Shown here in pieces: positions 1 through 8,269 of a stretch of DNA of 64,000 nucleotides (its first letter is position 1; each line of letters begins with the position of its first letter). The notes beneath the pieces are model-generated. The model had not been told where the DNA came from and made no database searches. It saw only the letters and a program-made list of their open reading frames with translations. Source of the DNA: Rhodocyclales bacterium (GTDB lineage: Bacteria; Pseudomonadota; Gammaproteobacteria; Burkholderiales; Rhodocyclaceae). The position numbers and the translations under genes were made by a program. The stretch spans positions 62,001-126,000 of the forward strand of contig JACRLX010000002.1 of the NCBI GenBank assembly GCA_016235165.1, written 5' to 3'.

Positions 1-296
1 CGGACTTCGAGCAGCATGCGAGTTGCCTTCCAGGCCCGCGCCAGATCGAACAGCTGCCGCAACAAGGCGGCACCACGTCCGGCGCGCTGAAGTTCCGGCA
101 CCACCGTGATATTGAGCAGGTGCGCCTCGTCCGGCGCCGGCATCATGACCGCATACGCGGCAATCTCGCCGGCTTCACGCACCAGCCAGGCACCATGGCC
201 GGCGGCCAGCGAGTCGGCAAAGTTGCCGCGCGTCCAGGGAAAGGCGTGGCAGCGCTGTTCCAGGGCCACCACGGCGTCAAGGTCGATGGTTTGCAT
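1..296 (-). CDS. rimI: Ribosomal protein S18-alanine N-acetyltransferase, partial
   Basis: GNAT-family acetyltransferase expected to acetylate the N-terminal alanine of ribosomal protein S18 in the cytoplasm. Only the first 98 codons are present; the gene runs off the left edge. The acetyl-CoA binding motif Q-R-A-G-R-G-A is visible at about residues 70-76, just after the strand LLNITVVP, and the N-terminal HAFPW motif typical of RimI is at 17-21. I place the start at the ATG at 296. An in-frame TTG at 317, overlapping the tsaB stop codon, would add seven residues and is a real alternative. It follows tsaB directly on the same strand, a common pairing in Proteobacteria. Confidence 0.88.
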   Translation of the reverse strand, partial: MQTIDLDAVVALEQRCHAFPWTRGNFADSLAAGHGAWLVREAGEIAAYAVMMPAPDEAHLLNITVVPELQRAGRGAALLRQLFDLARAWKATRMLLEV

Positions 297-313
297 GGCG
301 CTGATTTCCGTGT

Positions 314-1003
314 TCAATTCGCGCCGCCACGCGCGAGTCGCTCCGCCGTGGTCAATGCCACCTTGTCGCGCACATAGACCGGCTGGGCGGCGGCGTAATC
401 CGGCGCCAGGCCTTGCGCGAAGCGAGGTGCCGCAAGGCGCAACACGGCCTCGGCGGTCGGCCAGGCATCGGCTTGCACGCCGAGCAGATCCGGCGCGCGA
501 CCGCACAGCAACTCGCCATAGGCCGCAAAGCCGTCGCCCACGCCCCAGGCCTGCTCGAAAGTCGGCGCTGGCGCCACGGCGGGAGCAACACAAATCGGCG
601 CCATGAGTTCCGTCACCTGGTTTCCGGATACCGCATAGCCGGCGCAATAGATCTCGTTCATGCGCGCGTCGAGGCAGGTCCATGCCCTGCACTTCCCGCT
701 GGCGAGCGCCAATGCCTCCAGGGTAGACACCGGCAGCAGCGGAATCCCAAGCCCCCAACCCAAGCCTTGCGCCACGCCGCAGGCGAGCCGCAAGCCGGTG
801 AAGCTGCCCGGCCCGGCGCCGAAGGCGATGCCATGCAGATCGGCCGGCCGTATCCCGCCCTGATCGAGCAGTTCATGGATCCACGGCAGCAGGTTTTGCG
901 AGCCGCCGTTGGGATGGTCGCCGCCACGCGACACACAACGGCCATCCTGCCAGAGCGCTACGGAAAGTTGCCGGGTCGCGGTCTCGATGCCAAGCAGATG
1001 CAT
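314..1003 (-). CDS. tsaB: tRNA threonylcarbamoyladenosine biosynthesis protein TsaB
   Basis: Partner of TsaD and TsaE in forming the N6-threonylcarbamoyl group of adenosine 37 in ANN-decoding tRNAs. The ASKHA-fold N-terminus (HLLGIETAT) and the family motif GAGPGSFTGLRL are clear. The protein is 229 residues from the ATG at 1003. A TTG at 1021 lies in frame but gives an unlikely N-terminal extension. The stop lies close to the rimI start, so translation is probably coupled. The gene carries one copy of the dispersed 22-bp repeat (560-581), read here as VAPAPTF. Confidence 0.92.
   Translation of the reverse strand: MHLLGIETATRQLSVALWQDGRCVSRGGDHPNGGSQNLLPWIHELLDQGGIRPADLHGIAFGAGPGSFTGLRLACGVAQGLGWGLGIPLLPVSTLEALALASGKCRAWTCLDARMNEIYCAGYAVSGNQVTELMAPICVAPAVAPAPTFEQAWGVGDGFAAYGELLCGRAPDLLGVQADAWPTAEAVLRLAAPRFAQGLAPDYAAAQPVYVRDKVALTTAERLARGGAN
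560..581 (+). repeat. Dispersed 22-bp repeat, copy 1
   Basis: Copy of the sequence AGTCGGCGCTGG followed by CGCCACGGCG. It differs from the commonest form at one base and lies inside tsaB. Confidence 0.75.
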
Positions 1004-1025
1004 GGGTCTTTGTCTCGGCAAGGGC

Positions 1026-1880
1026 CTATTTCCGGCCGCCGAGCAAGCCGCGCAGGGTTTCCTGCAGGTCCGCCGGAAGCAACACCGTCTTGGCGTTGTC
1101 CGAGCGCGCCAGATTGCCGATTACATTGACGTATTTTTCGCCGAGGATATAGCGCATCGGGCCCTCCTCGTCGCCGATCGCCGATGCAACCCGCCTGATC
1201 GACTCGGCGCTGGCATCGGCCAGGGTCACCTGCGCCTCGGCATTGAGCCGGGCAGCCTGAAGCTGCGCCTCGGCGTTCAGGATGGTGGCCTGCTTGTTGC
1301 CCTCCGCCTTGGTCACCATGGCCTTGCGCTCCCGCTCGGCGCTGGCCTGGGCCTCCATCGCGCGCTGCATCGATTCCGAGGGCTTGATGTCCTGGATCTC
1401 CACCGATTTGACGGTCAGGCCCCAGTCAATGGCCTCGTCGGCGATGCTCTCACGCAGCCGCGCCTTGATCTTGTCGCGGTTGGACAGGGCCTCGTCGAGC
1501 TGCATCTCGCCGATGATCGAGCGCAAGGTGGTCATGATCATGTTGCGGATCGCCTCCGAGAAATCGGTGACGCCGTATACCGCCTTGATCGGATCGGTGA
1601 CCTTGATGAAAGCGATCGCATTGGTCACGATCACCGCATTGTCCTTGGTGATCACTTCCTGTTCCTGCACATCGAGGATGATGTCCTTGGTCACCAGCTT
1701 GTAGCGCACCTGGTCCAGATAGGGAACGATGATGTTGAGTCCCGGATGCAGGGTACCGTGGTACTTGCCCAGGCGTTCGACGATCCATTCCTCGCCCTGG
1801 GGCACGATGCGCACGCCCTTGGCGATGGTAACGGCCACGAATACGAATATGGCGACAACGACGATGGCAATTTCGCCCAT
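1026..1880 (-). CDS. qmcA: SPFH/Band 7 membrane protein, QmcA/stomatin type
   Basis: Inner-membrane SPFH-domain protein of 284 residues, family of QmcA and stomatin-like proteins that form large membrane-organising oligomers and work with proteases such as FtsH. One N-terminal membrane segment (about residues 3-20) is followed by the band 7 domain (starting around VRIVPQGEEWIVERLGKYH, to about 190). A long alanine- and glutamate-rich helical region at about 180-240 is likely coiled coil. It is immediately downstream of an NfeD-family gene on the same strand, the standard pairing for this subfamily. Exact cellular role is not shown by the sequence. Confidence 0.9.
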   Translation of the reverse strand: MGEIAIVVVAIFVFVAVTIAKGVRIVPQGEEWIVERLGKYHGTLHPGLNIIVPYLDQVRYKLVTKDIILDVQEQEVITKDNAVIVTNAIAFIKVTDPIKAVYGVTDFSEAIRNMIMTTLRSIIGEMQLDEALSNRDKIKARLRESIADEAIDWGLTVKSVEIQDIKPSESMQRAMEAQASAERERKAMVTKAEGNKQATILNAEAQLQAARLNAEAQVTLADASAESIRRVASAIGDEEGPMRYILGEKYVNVIGNLARSDNAKTVLLPADLQETLRGLLGGRK

Positions 1881-1891
1881 GAATCACTCCT

Positions 1892-2344
1892 TCAGTATTT
1901 GCCAACCTTGAGCAATTGCCCGTCGACCGCCAGCACCCGCACCCGCTCGCCGGCGGCGATCGACTCGTCAGCCAGGCAGGGCCAGACATCGGAGCCCATC
2001 ACCGGCTTCTGGAAACGAACCTCGCCACGCCCGGAACTGACGCCCAGTGGCTCGACGGCGCGCACCAGCACGCCTATTTCACCCAGGGCTTCGTCAGCCT
2101 GCCCCGTGCGCGTTCCAGCCGCATCGCGACGGAACACGCGAAACCAGAGCACTGTCATCGCCACCGAGGCCAAGGTCCACAGCGCCACCTGGGTACTGAA
2201 TGCAAGGTCGGGAAGCAGCATCATGGCGAAACCGACCAGCAGGGCGCCAAGCCCGAACCAGATGACGAAGAAACTGGCAACGAACAACTCCAGCAGGCCC
2301 AGACCAAGCCCGAGTACCACCCAATGCCACCACGCGATTTCCAT
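1892..2344 (-). CDS. NfeD-family membrane protein
   Basis: 150-residue short NfeD protein (membrane-anchored OB-fold) that accompanies stomatin-like proteins. Three hydrophobic segments occupy roughly residues 6-30, 32-48 and 55-70. The remaining 75 residues form the soluble OB-type domain (GEIGVLVRAVEPLG...GERVRVLAVDGQLLKV). It is the first gene of a pair with the band 7 gene 11 bases downstream, suggesting a shared transcript. The product probably forms a membrane complex with the SPFH oligomer; this is inferred from the family and the neighbourhood. Confidence 0.85.
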   Translation of the reverse strand: MEIAWWHWVVLGLGLGLLELFVASFFVIWFGLGALLVGFAMMLLPDLAFSTQVALWTLASVAMTVLWFRVFRRDAAGTRTGQADEALGEIGVLVRAVEPLGVSSGRGEVRFQKPVMGSDVWPCLADESIAAGERVRVLAVDGQLLKVGKY

Positions 2345-2538
2345 GCCTTTCGAATCCCTGATCAGAAGACAATCGGGGTAATCCGCTGTCGCGGACCAAG
2401 CCCGAACCCAATCTTATCTTTTTTTCGGCAGCGCTCGCCGGGGCTGGTCCCGCCAAAAGCCGGCGCCAGAAGCTAACGGCGCCCTCCCGGCAGCGGGCAA
2501 CAGGCAGCAGGAAGATGCGTGGAAATCCCGCAAAAAAA

Positions 2539-2569
2539 TTGATCCAGATAAAGAATCTTGGACTACACT
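2539..2569 (+). promoter_or_regulatory. Possible sigma70 promoter of hupB
   Basis: TTGATC at 2539-2544 and TACACT at 2564-2569 with a 19-base spacer lie 65 bases upstream of hupB. The spacer is longer than ideal, so this is a weak call. Confidence 0.3.
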
Positions 2570-2633
2570 GCGCTACCATTCGCTCGGCAAACCTTTCGCA
2601 GCATCAACACCACTCATCCTCAGGAGGTCATAC

Positions 2634-2930
2634 ATGAACAAATCCGAACTGATTGAAATCACCGCCAAGGAAGCCGACATCAGCAAGGCCGCGGCCGAGA
2701 AGGCCTTGTCAGCTGCGATGGCTGCCATCGTCAAGGCTGTCGCCAAGGGCGATACCGTGACCCTGGTCGGCTTTGGCACCTTCAAGTCGTCGAAGCGCGC
2801 CGCCCGTGTGGGCCGCAACCCGCAGACCGGCAAGGAACTGAAGATTGCCGCCACCACCGTGCCGCGCTTCACCGCCGGTGCCGGTTTCAAGTCGGCCGTT
2901 GCCGGCAAGAAGGCCGCGAAGAAGAAGTAA
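2634..2930 (+). CDS. hupB: DNA-binding protein HU
   Basis: Histone-like nucleoid protein of 98 residues that bends DNA as a dimer. The family signature around GRNPQTGKEL and the PRF of the DNA-binding arm (VPRFTAGAGF) are intact. The C-terminus is a short lysine/alanine tail (AGKKAAKKK), slightly longer than in E. coli HU. A strong ribosome binding site (AGGAGG, 8 bases before ATG) fits an abundant protein. The gene is monocistronic: an intrinsic terminator follows 20 bases after the stop. It is convergent with the methyltransferase gene on the minus strand. Confidence 0.97.
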   Translation: MNKSELIEITAKEADISKAAAEKALSAAMAAIVKAVAKGDTVTLVGFGTFKSSKRAARVGRNPQTGKELKIAATTVPRFTAGAGFKSAVAGKKAAKKK

Positions 2931-2942
2931 GCAACAGGCGGT

Positions 2943-3752
2943 TCAGCGAGAAGGCCCGCCTAGTGCGGGCCTTTTTGTTTGGTCGCGTTGCCGGCGGGCC
3001 TCGAACAGACAAATCGCCGCCGTTGCCGCGACATTCAATGACTCCGTGGCGGCCGCAAGCGGTATCGTGGCCGCCACGTTGGCGGCAGCCCGCAAGGATG
3101 GCGAAAGGCCGGCCCCCTCGTTGCCGAACAGCCAAAGCACCGGGTTCGACAAATCCAGTTGATAGAGTTCCTGCCCGTCACGCGCCACGGTAGCGATGGA
3201 CAAGACCGTGCTGTCGCAAACGGCGGCAAGCAGATCGGCCTGCTCGCGAATCCGCAGGGAAAAATGCGCCCCCTGTGCGGCGCGTAACACCTTCATGGTC
3301 CAGGCTCCGGCGCAACCAGGGCCCAGCAGTACATCGACGATGCCGGCCGCCGCCGCGCTGCGCAGTATGGTACCGACATTGCCGGCATCCTGGATACCGT
3401 CGAGCAGAACCGCGTCGCCGCGCAACGTCGAGGCTTCCGGCCGGGGGGGCGCGAAGACCGCGGCAATCCCCGTGGGCGCGGCGATGCCGGTGATCTCGCG
3501 GAACAGGGCATCGCCGAAGCACAGGCATTCCGCATGCCTCATCCGCACCAGCAATCCGGTCACCTGAGGATTGCGCATGCCCCCCTCGCTGACCAGCAAC
3601 TGCCTTACCGGTACGCCGCGCTCCATGCAGGCGGCAACCAGGTGTATGCCATCGGCAATCGCAAGGCCATCCCGCGCCGGATCATCCGCCAGCTTGCGCA
3701 GCGCCTTGAAACGCGGATTGTGGCGCGAGGCGATGATCAAGGCCGGATTCAT
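2943..3752 (-). CDS. TrmH/SpoU-family RNA 2'-O-methyltransferase
   Basis: SPOUT-class methyltransferase of 269 residues, expected to methylate a ribose 2'-OH in rRNA or tRNA with S-adenosylmethionine. An N-terminal substrate-binding domain (residues 1-100) precedes the knotted SpoU domain. The three family motifs are visible: motif 1 [18 protein letters not shown] at 120-137, motif 2 [12 protein letters not shown] at 206-217 and motif 3 [13 protein letters not shown] at 230-242. The target nucleotide cannot be read from the sequence; RlmB-like 23S activity is one possibility. The start ATG at 3752 overlaps the rnhB stop, so it is the last gene of the lpx-rnhB string. Its final codons overlap the hupB terminator. 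Confidence 0.9.
   Translation of the reverse strand: MNPALIIASRHNPRFKALRKLADDPARDGLAIADGIHLVAACMERGVPVRQLLVSEGGMRNPQVTGLLVRMRHAECLCFGDALFREITGIAAPTGIAAVFAPPRPEASTLRGDAVLLDGIQDAGNVGTILRSAAAAGIVDVLLGPGCAGAWTMKVLRAAQGAHFSLRIREQADLLAAVCDSTVLSIATVARDGQELYQLDLSNPVLWLFGNEGAGLSPSLRAAANVAATIPLAAATESLNVAATAAICLFEARRQRDQTKRPALGGPSR
2951..2977 (+). terminator. Intrinsic terminator of hupB
   Basis: Stem AAGGCCCGC / GCGGGCCTT with a short TAGT-type loop followed by a T-rich run. It lies inside the last codons of the convergent TrmH-family gene, so the same bases encode that protein's C-terminus. Confidence 0.9.
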
Positions 3753-4321
3753 CGCGAGGCCTCCAGCAAGGCTCGCACCGGCGCAAAGCTGCGGCGATGG
3801 AAGGGTGCCGGGCCATGTCGCTCCAGCGCCGCGCGATGGAAGGCCGTGTCGTAGCCCTTGTGCCGGTCCAGCCCGTAATGCGGGTAGGCCTCGTGGATGC
3901 GACGCATCTCGGCATCCCTGGCCGTCTTGGCCAGGATCGAGGCCGCCGAGATCGCCGGCTCCGACGCGTCGCCACCAATGATCGCGCGCGCCGGTATGCC
4001 CAGCGGCGGACAGCGATTGCCGTCGATCAGGGCTTCCGTCGCCGCCATCGGCAGCGCCTCGACCGCGCGTCGCATCGCCAGCATCGTGGCCTGCAGAATG
4101 TTGATGGCATCGATTTCCTCGACCGAGGCCGACGCGATGCTCCATGAAATCGCGAACTCGCGGATCAGCGGCGCCAGGGCTTCGCGTTTGCGCTCCGACA
4201 AACGCTTGGAATCGTCGAGCCCGGCAATCGGCCGGTCCGGATCGAGGATCACCGCCGCGGCATACACCGGGCCGGCAAGCGGGCCGCGGCCCGCCTCGTC
4301 GACGCCGCAGACCAGGCGCAT
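3749..4321 (-). CDS. rnhB: Ribonuclease HII
   Basis: Endonuclease that cleaves the RNA strand of RNA-DNA hybrids and removes misincorporated ribonucleotides. It has 190 residues. The catalytic DEAGRG motif is at residues 8-13 (Asp8, Glu9) and another acidic residue is at about 100 (LIDG). The ATG at 4321 overlaps the lpxB stop and the stop overlaps the start of the downstream methyltransferase gene, so the three are translationally coupled. lpxB-rnhB adjacency is common in Proteobacteria. Confidence 0.95.
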   Translation of the reverse strand: MRLVCGVDEAGRGPLAGPVYAAAVILDPDRPIAGLDDSKRLSERKREALAPLIREFAISWSIASASVEEIDAINILQATMLAMRRAVEALPMAATEALIDGNRCPPLGIPARAIIGGDASEPAISAASILAKTARDAEMRRIHEAYPHYGLDRHKGYDTAFHRAALERHGPAPFHRRSFAPVRALLEASR

Positions 4322-5463
4322 CACGCCTTCCGCAGGTAGGGCAAGACCGCCTCGGCCGCCTTGCTCGATGTATCCTGGCGCAGCAAGCGATGGACGGCGT
4401 CGAAGACGCGTGCGATGGCCAGTCCGGCCTGCTTGTCCACCAGCAGATTGCCCAGCGCCTGGGCGAGATTCTCGGGCGTCGCCTCGTCCTGGAGAAACTC
4501 CGGCACCACGTAGCGCCCGGCAAGGATGTTCGGCAATCCGACCCAGGGCAGGTAGCGCATGCCGCGCATCAGGCGCCACGACCACGGAGACATCTTGTAG
4601 GCGATGACCATCGGTCGCCCGACCAGCGCAGTTTCGAGGGTCGCCGTCCCGCTGGCGACGAGGACCACGTCGCTGGCGGCAACCGCGTCGGCGGCATGGC
4701 CGAACATCAGGGTAAACGGGAGTTCGTCGGCCTTCAGCTTCCACAACGCGGTTTCAAATTGCAGGCGGGTTTCGCGCGAGACCAGTGGCACCAGGAATTG
4801 CAGGCGCGGATGCTTTGCCAGCAGCAGCTTCGCCGTCTCGATGAAGGTCTCGGCCATGAAATGAAGTTCCGCCTGGCGACTTCCCGGCAACAGCGCGATC
4901 ACCGGGCGATCCTGTGCCACGTCCAGGCGTTCCCGCACCGCACGTTGATCGACCCCCAGCGGAATGACATCGGCCAGGGGATGGCCGACATAAGTGCATT
5001 TGACGGGCGTGTCCCGATACAGATCCGGCTCGAAGGGATACAGCGCCAGGATATGCACCACGGACTGCACAATCTTGTGCATGCGTTGCCGCCGCCAGGC
5101 CCAGATCGACGGGCTGACGAAATGCACGGTGGGAATGCCCGCGGCCTTGAGTCTCTTTTCCAGCCACAAATTGAAATCGGAACCGTCGACGCCGATGAAC
5201 ACATCGGGGCGCTCCGTGAGCAAACGGCGCAGCAACTGGCGTCGCATGCGCGTGATGCCGCGGTAGTGCCTGAGTACTTCGGCATAACCGCGCACGGCCA
5301 GTATTTCGGCCGGCCAGAGCGACTCGAAGCCTTCACGCTGCATCTTCGGCCCGCCGATGCCGTGGAACACGGCTTCGGGTACGTGCCGGCGCAGGGCGGC
5401 AATCAGGTGGGCGGCAAGTTGATCGCTGGAGGCCTCGCCGGCCACCATCGCTATTCGTACCAT
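4321..5463 (-). CDS. lpxB: Lipid-A-disaccharide synthase
   Basis: GT19 glycosyltransferase that condenses UDP-2,3-diacylglucosamine with lipid X to give the lipid A disaccharide at the inner face of the inner membrane. It has 380 residues, the usual length. Typical stretches are the N-terminal [15 protein letters not shown], the central [10 protein letters not shown] and LLPGSRQAE, and the C-terminal [18 protein letters not shown]. It starts at the ATG at 5463 (TGATG overlap with the lpxA stop) and is the fourth lipid A or fatty-acid gene in the cluster. Confidence 0.97.
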   Translation of the reverse strand: MVRIAMVAGEASSDQLAAHLIAALRRHVPEAVFHGIGGPKMQREGFESLWPAEILAVRGYAEVLRHYRGITRMRRQLLRRLLTERPDVFIGVDGSDFNLWLEKRLKAAGIPTVHFVSPSIWAWRRQRMHKIVQSVVHILALYPFEPDLYRDTPVKCTYVGHPLADVIPLGVDQRAVRERLDVAQDRPVIALLPGSRQAELHFMAETFIETAKLLLAKHPRLQFLVPLVSRETRLQFETALWKLKADELPFTLMFGHAADAVAASDVVLVASGTATLETALVGRPMVIAYKMSPWSWRLMRGMRYLPWVGLPNILAGRYVVPEFLQDEATPENLAQALGNLLVDKQAGLAIARVFDAVHRLLRQDTSSKAAEAVLPYLRKA

Positions 5464-6236
5464 CAGCGGATAATGCCCCGCCCCGGCGCATCGAGAAAAC
5501 CTGCCAACAGCGCCAGCCCCGGCGTGACCACGGCCTCGGCGCTGATTGCCGCCCTGGCTTCTTCGAGCTTCATGCCGTTCTTGTACAGCGTCTTGAAGGC
5601 ACGCTTCACCGCCGCGATCGATTTTGCGTCGAAGCCCCGGCGCTTGAGGCCCTCCGCGTTGATGCTGCGCGGCTCGGCCGGATTGCCGGCGGCGGTAACG
5701 AAAGGAGGAAGGTCCTGCAACAGGATGGTGCCCATCGCCGTAAAACTGTGGGCGCCGATCCGTACAAATTGATGGACCACGGTAAAGCCGCCGAGGATGG
5801 CCCAATCGCCGACCTGGACATGCCCCGCGAGTTGCGTGTTGTTGGCGAAGATGGTCTGGTTTCCCACCTGGCAGTCATGCGCCAGATGCACATAGGCCAT
5901 GATCCAGTTGTCGTCGCCCAGCCGGGTTACTCCGACGTCCTGCGCGGTCCCGCAGTTGAAAGTGCAGAACTCGCGGATGCTGTTCCGGTCGCCGATTTCG
6001 AGCCGGGTAGGCTCGCCCGAATACTTTTTGTCCTGCGGGGCTTCGCCGATCGAGCAGAACTGGTAAATGCGGTTGTCGCAGCCGATACGGGTATGCCCGG
6101 CGAGCACGACATGCGGCCCGATCCTGGTGCGATCGCCGATTTCGACGTGCTCGCCAACGACCGAGTACGGTCCGATCTCGACATCGCGGCCAATGCCGGC
6201 CGCCGGATGCACGATGGCTGTCGGATGAATGCTCAT
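5463..6236 (-). CDS. lpxA: UDP-N-acetylglucosamine acyltransferase
   Basis: First enzyme of lipid A synthesis, transferring an R-3-hydroxyacyl chain from ACP to UDP-GlcNAc. The 257-residue protein shows the left-handed beta-helix of hexapeptide repeats over residues 1-190 and a C-terminal helical domain. The catalytic histidine is in VHLAHDC (His120, equivalent to His125 of E. coli). The [10 protein letters not shown] stretch is typical of LpxA. Start overlaps the fabZ stop by four bases (ATGA). Confidence 0.97.
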   Translation of the reverse strand: MSIHPTAIVHPAAGIGRDVEIGPYSVVGEHVEIGDRTRIGPHVVLAGHTRIGCDNRIYQFCSIGEAPQDKKYSGEPTRLEIGDRNSIREFCTFNCGTAQDVGVTRLGDDNWIMAYVHLAHDCQVGNQTIFANNTQLAGHVQVGDWAILGGFTVVHQFVRIGAHSFTAMGTILLQDLPPFVTAAGNPAEPRSINAEGLKRRGFDAKSIAAVKRAFKTLYKNGMKLEEARAAISAEAVVTPGLALLAGFLDAPGRGIIR

Positions 6237-6712
6237 TGCGGCGTGGGTCGTACCGCGCAGATCAGGTCGGCTTCCGCGGCGACCTGGTCAGCGACCCTGG
6301 CTACCGCGGAGAACTTCCATATCCCGCGCTTGTTCGCGACCAGGCGGACCTCGATCAGCAGTTGGTCGCCGGGCCCGACCGGCCGCTTGAAACGGGCATT
6401 GTCGATGCCGACGAAGTAATACACCGACTTGTCGTCCGGCTTGCTGCCCATGGTCTTGAAGGCCAGGATCGCGGCGGTCTGCGCCATGGCTTCGACGATC
6501 AACACGCCCGGCATCACCGGATGGTGGGGATAGTGCCCGGGGAAATAAGGTTCGTTGACGCTGACATTCTTCAGCCCCGTGATCCGCTCTCCGGGAACGA
6601 CGTCCAGCACTCGATCGACCAGAAGAATGGGATAGCGATGCGGCAGGTAGTCGAGTATCTGATGGATGTCCATGCCGGACATGCCTTGTCCGTTTGCCGC
6701 ATTGCTGCTCAT
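6233..6712 (-). CDS. fabZ: 3-hydroxyacyl-ACP dehydratase
   Basis: Hotdog-fold dehydratase of fatty acid elongation that also balances the hydroxyacyl pool used by LpxA and LpxD. Catalytic residues are seen as His60 in [10 protein letters not shown] and Glu74 in LIVEAMAQ. It is 159 residues from the ATG at 6712, which overlaps the lpxD stop. A Met at residue 14 ([13 protein letters not shown]) is where many homologues begin and could be the real start. It lies between lpxD and lpxA as in E. coli. Confidence 0.96.
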   Translation of the reverse strand: MSSNAANGQGMSGMDIHQILDYLPHRYPILLVDRVLDVVPGERITGLKNVSVNEPYFPGHYPHHPVMPGVLIVEAMAQTAAILAFKTMGSKPDDKSVYYFVGIDNARFKRPVGPGDQLLIEVRLVANKRGIWKFSAVARVADQVAAEADLICAVRPTPQ

Positions 6713-7734
6713 TTGGTTTTCTCCAGTGCGGCAAGCCGCTGTTCGAGGGCCCGGATTTTATCGGCCATGGCATCAAGATGGCGCAGGCGGGAAAAATTTC
6801 GCAGCCACTCGCCATGTTCCAGGAAAGGCACCGTGCCGCTGTATGCACCGGGTTTGGCTATCGACTTGGCCACCAGCGTGCCGGCGGAAACGTTGACGTC
6901 GTCGGCGAGGGTGAGATGCCCCAGGATGATCGCGCCGCCGCCCACGGTGCAGCGCCGGCCTATCGTCGCGCTTCCGGCGATGCCGACGCAACCGGCCATC
7001 GCCGTATGTGCGCCGATGCGAACGTTGTGACCGACCTGGATCTGGTTGTCCAGCTTGACGCCATCCTCGATCACTGTGTCGCCGAGGGCACCCCGGTCTA
7101 TCGTGGTACCGGCACCGATCTCGACGTCATCACCAATGAGCACGCGACCGGTTTGCGGAATTTTCACCCAGGTCGCATCGCTATCGCGGGCGAAGCCGAA
7201 ACCGTCGGCGCCGATCGCCGCGCCACTGTGGATCAGGCAGCGCTCGCCGATGCGGCAGCCGGCATACACGGCGACATTGGCCGCCAGCCGCGTTGCCGCC
7301 CCGATGACGGTGCCATTGCCGATGCTGCAGTTGGGCTCGATCACCACTCCCTCGCCAATCTCGACCCCAGGACCAATCCAGACATTCGCCCCGATGCTGG
7401 CACTGGCCGCAACGCTTCCTTCCACCACGGCCGAGGAATGCACGCCAGCTTGTGGCGCCGGCGGCGGATTCAGCCACTGCGCAACCCGGGCGAAGTACAG
7501 GTAGGGGTTGGGGGTCAGAATTGCCGCGTTCAGGGCACTAGCCAGCGGAGGCGCCATGATCACGGCGGAGGCACGCGTGTGTTCGAGCTGACCCCGGTAC
7601 CTTGGATTGGCGAGAAAGGCCAGGTCTCCCGGGCCAGCCGCATCCAGCGGCGCGATGCGAGAAATCGCCGTGTCGCCAGCGCCGACTATTTCTCCGCCCA
7701 GGCGGGCGACGATCTCGTCGAGCCGCAACTCCAC
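6709..7734 (-). CDS. lpxD: UDP-3-O-(3-hydroxyacyl)glucosamine N-acyltransferase
   Basis: Third lipid A enzyme, adding the N-linked hydroxyacyl chain. It has 341 residues: a uridine-binding N-terminal domain (1-100), a hexapeptide-repeat beta-helix (about 105-300) and a C-terminal helix ending in EQRLAALEK. The conserved VGHNVRIG segment carries the expected catalytic histidine. It contains a copy of the 22-bp repeat (7666-7687) near its N-terminus, read as VGAGDTAIS. It starts 11 bases after the skp stop. Confidence 0.96.
   Translation of the reverse strand: MELRLDEIVARLGGEIVGAGDTAISRIAPLDAAGPGDLAFLANPRYRGQLEHTRASAVIMAPPLASALNAAILTPNPYLYFARVAQWLNPPPAPQAGVHSSAVVEGSVAASASIGANVWIGPGVEIGEGVVIEPNCSIGNGTVIGAATRLAANVAVYAGCRIGERCLIHSGAAIGADGFGFARDSDATWVKIPQTGRVLIGDDVEIGAGTTIDRGALGDTVIEDGVKLDNQIQVGHNVRIGAHTAMAGCVGIAGSATIGRRCTVGGGAIILGHLTLADDVNVSAGTLVAKSIAKPGAYSGTVPFLEHGEWLRNFSRLRHLDAMADKIRALEQRLAALEKTK
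7666..7687 (-). repeat. Dispersed 22-bp repeat, copy 2
   Basis: Exact match to the commonest form (AGTCGGCGCTGG then CGACACGGCG) on the minus strand, inside lpxD. Confidence 0.8.
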
Positions 7735-7745
7735 GGCTGGGGAGC

Positions 7746-8246
7746 TTACTTCGTGCCGTCGCCCAGCGCCTTGATCACTTTTTCGGTGATGTCGATGCGC
7801 GGGTTAACGTAGGCCGCTTCCTGGAAAATGATGTCGTATTTCTCGGCCTCGGCGATCTGCTTGATGATCTTGTTCACCCGCTCGAAAATCGCCGCCATCT
7901 CCTCGTTCTGGCGCTGACTGAGATCCTCGCGGAACTCGCGCTGCTTGCGCTGGAAATCGCGGTTCAGGTCGTTGAACTCACGCTCCTTGTTGCGGCGGTC
8001 AGACTCGGCCATGGTGACGGCATTCTTTTCCAGGTTTTCCTGCATCCCCTGCAACTGCTTGGCCAGGCGTTGCAGATCCTGATCGCGCTTCTCGAAATCC
8101 TTTTCGATCTTCTTCTTGGCCTTGGCAGCCTGCGGTGCGTCGTTGAGGATCTTCTGGATATTGATGGCGCCGATCTTTCCCTCGGCCAGGGCCGCGCAGG
8201 AGATCGACAAGAGCATGAGGCCGGAAACGAAAAATTTCTTCAACAT
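7746..8246 (-). CDS. skp: Periplasmic chaperone Skp/OmpH
   Basis: Periplasmic holdase that carries unfolded outer-membrane proteins to the BAM complex. An N-terminal signal peptide (MLKKFF, then a hydrophobic run to CAALA at about residue 21) precedes the OmpH domain. A charged, heptad-rich region at about 45-125 forms the tentacle-like coiled-coil arms. It is 166 residues, close to E. coli Skp. It sits directly after bamA in the same operon, the usual arrangement. Confidence 0.93.
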   Translation of the reverse strand: MLKKFFVSGLMLLSISCAALAEGKIGAINIQKILNDAPQAAKAKKKIEKDFEKRDQDLQRLAKQLQGMQENLEKNAVTMAESDRRNKEREFNDLNRDFQRKQREFREDLSQRQNEEMAAIFERVNKIIKQIAEAEKYDIIFQEAAYVNPRIDITEKVIKALGDGTK

Positions 8247-8269
8247 GGTTCTCTCAAGTAAAAAATACG

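Noticed and set aside
1201-1340. Two near-matches to the 22-bp repeat in qmcA (CTCGGCGCTGG)
   Set aside because: They share only 10-11 bases and are explained by Ser-Ala-Glu codons of the helical region; the second half of the repeat is absent.
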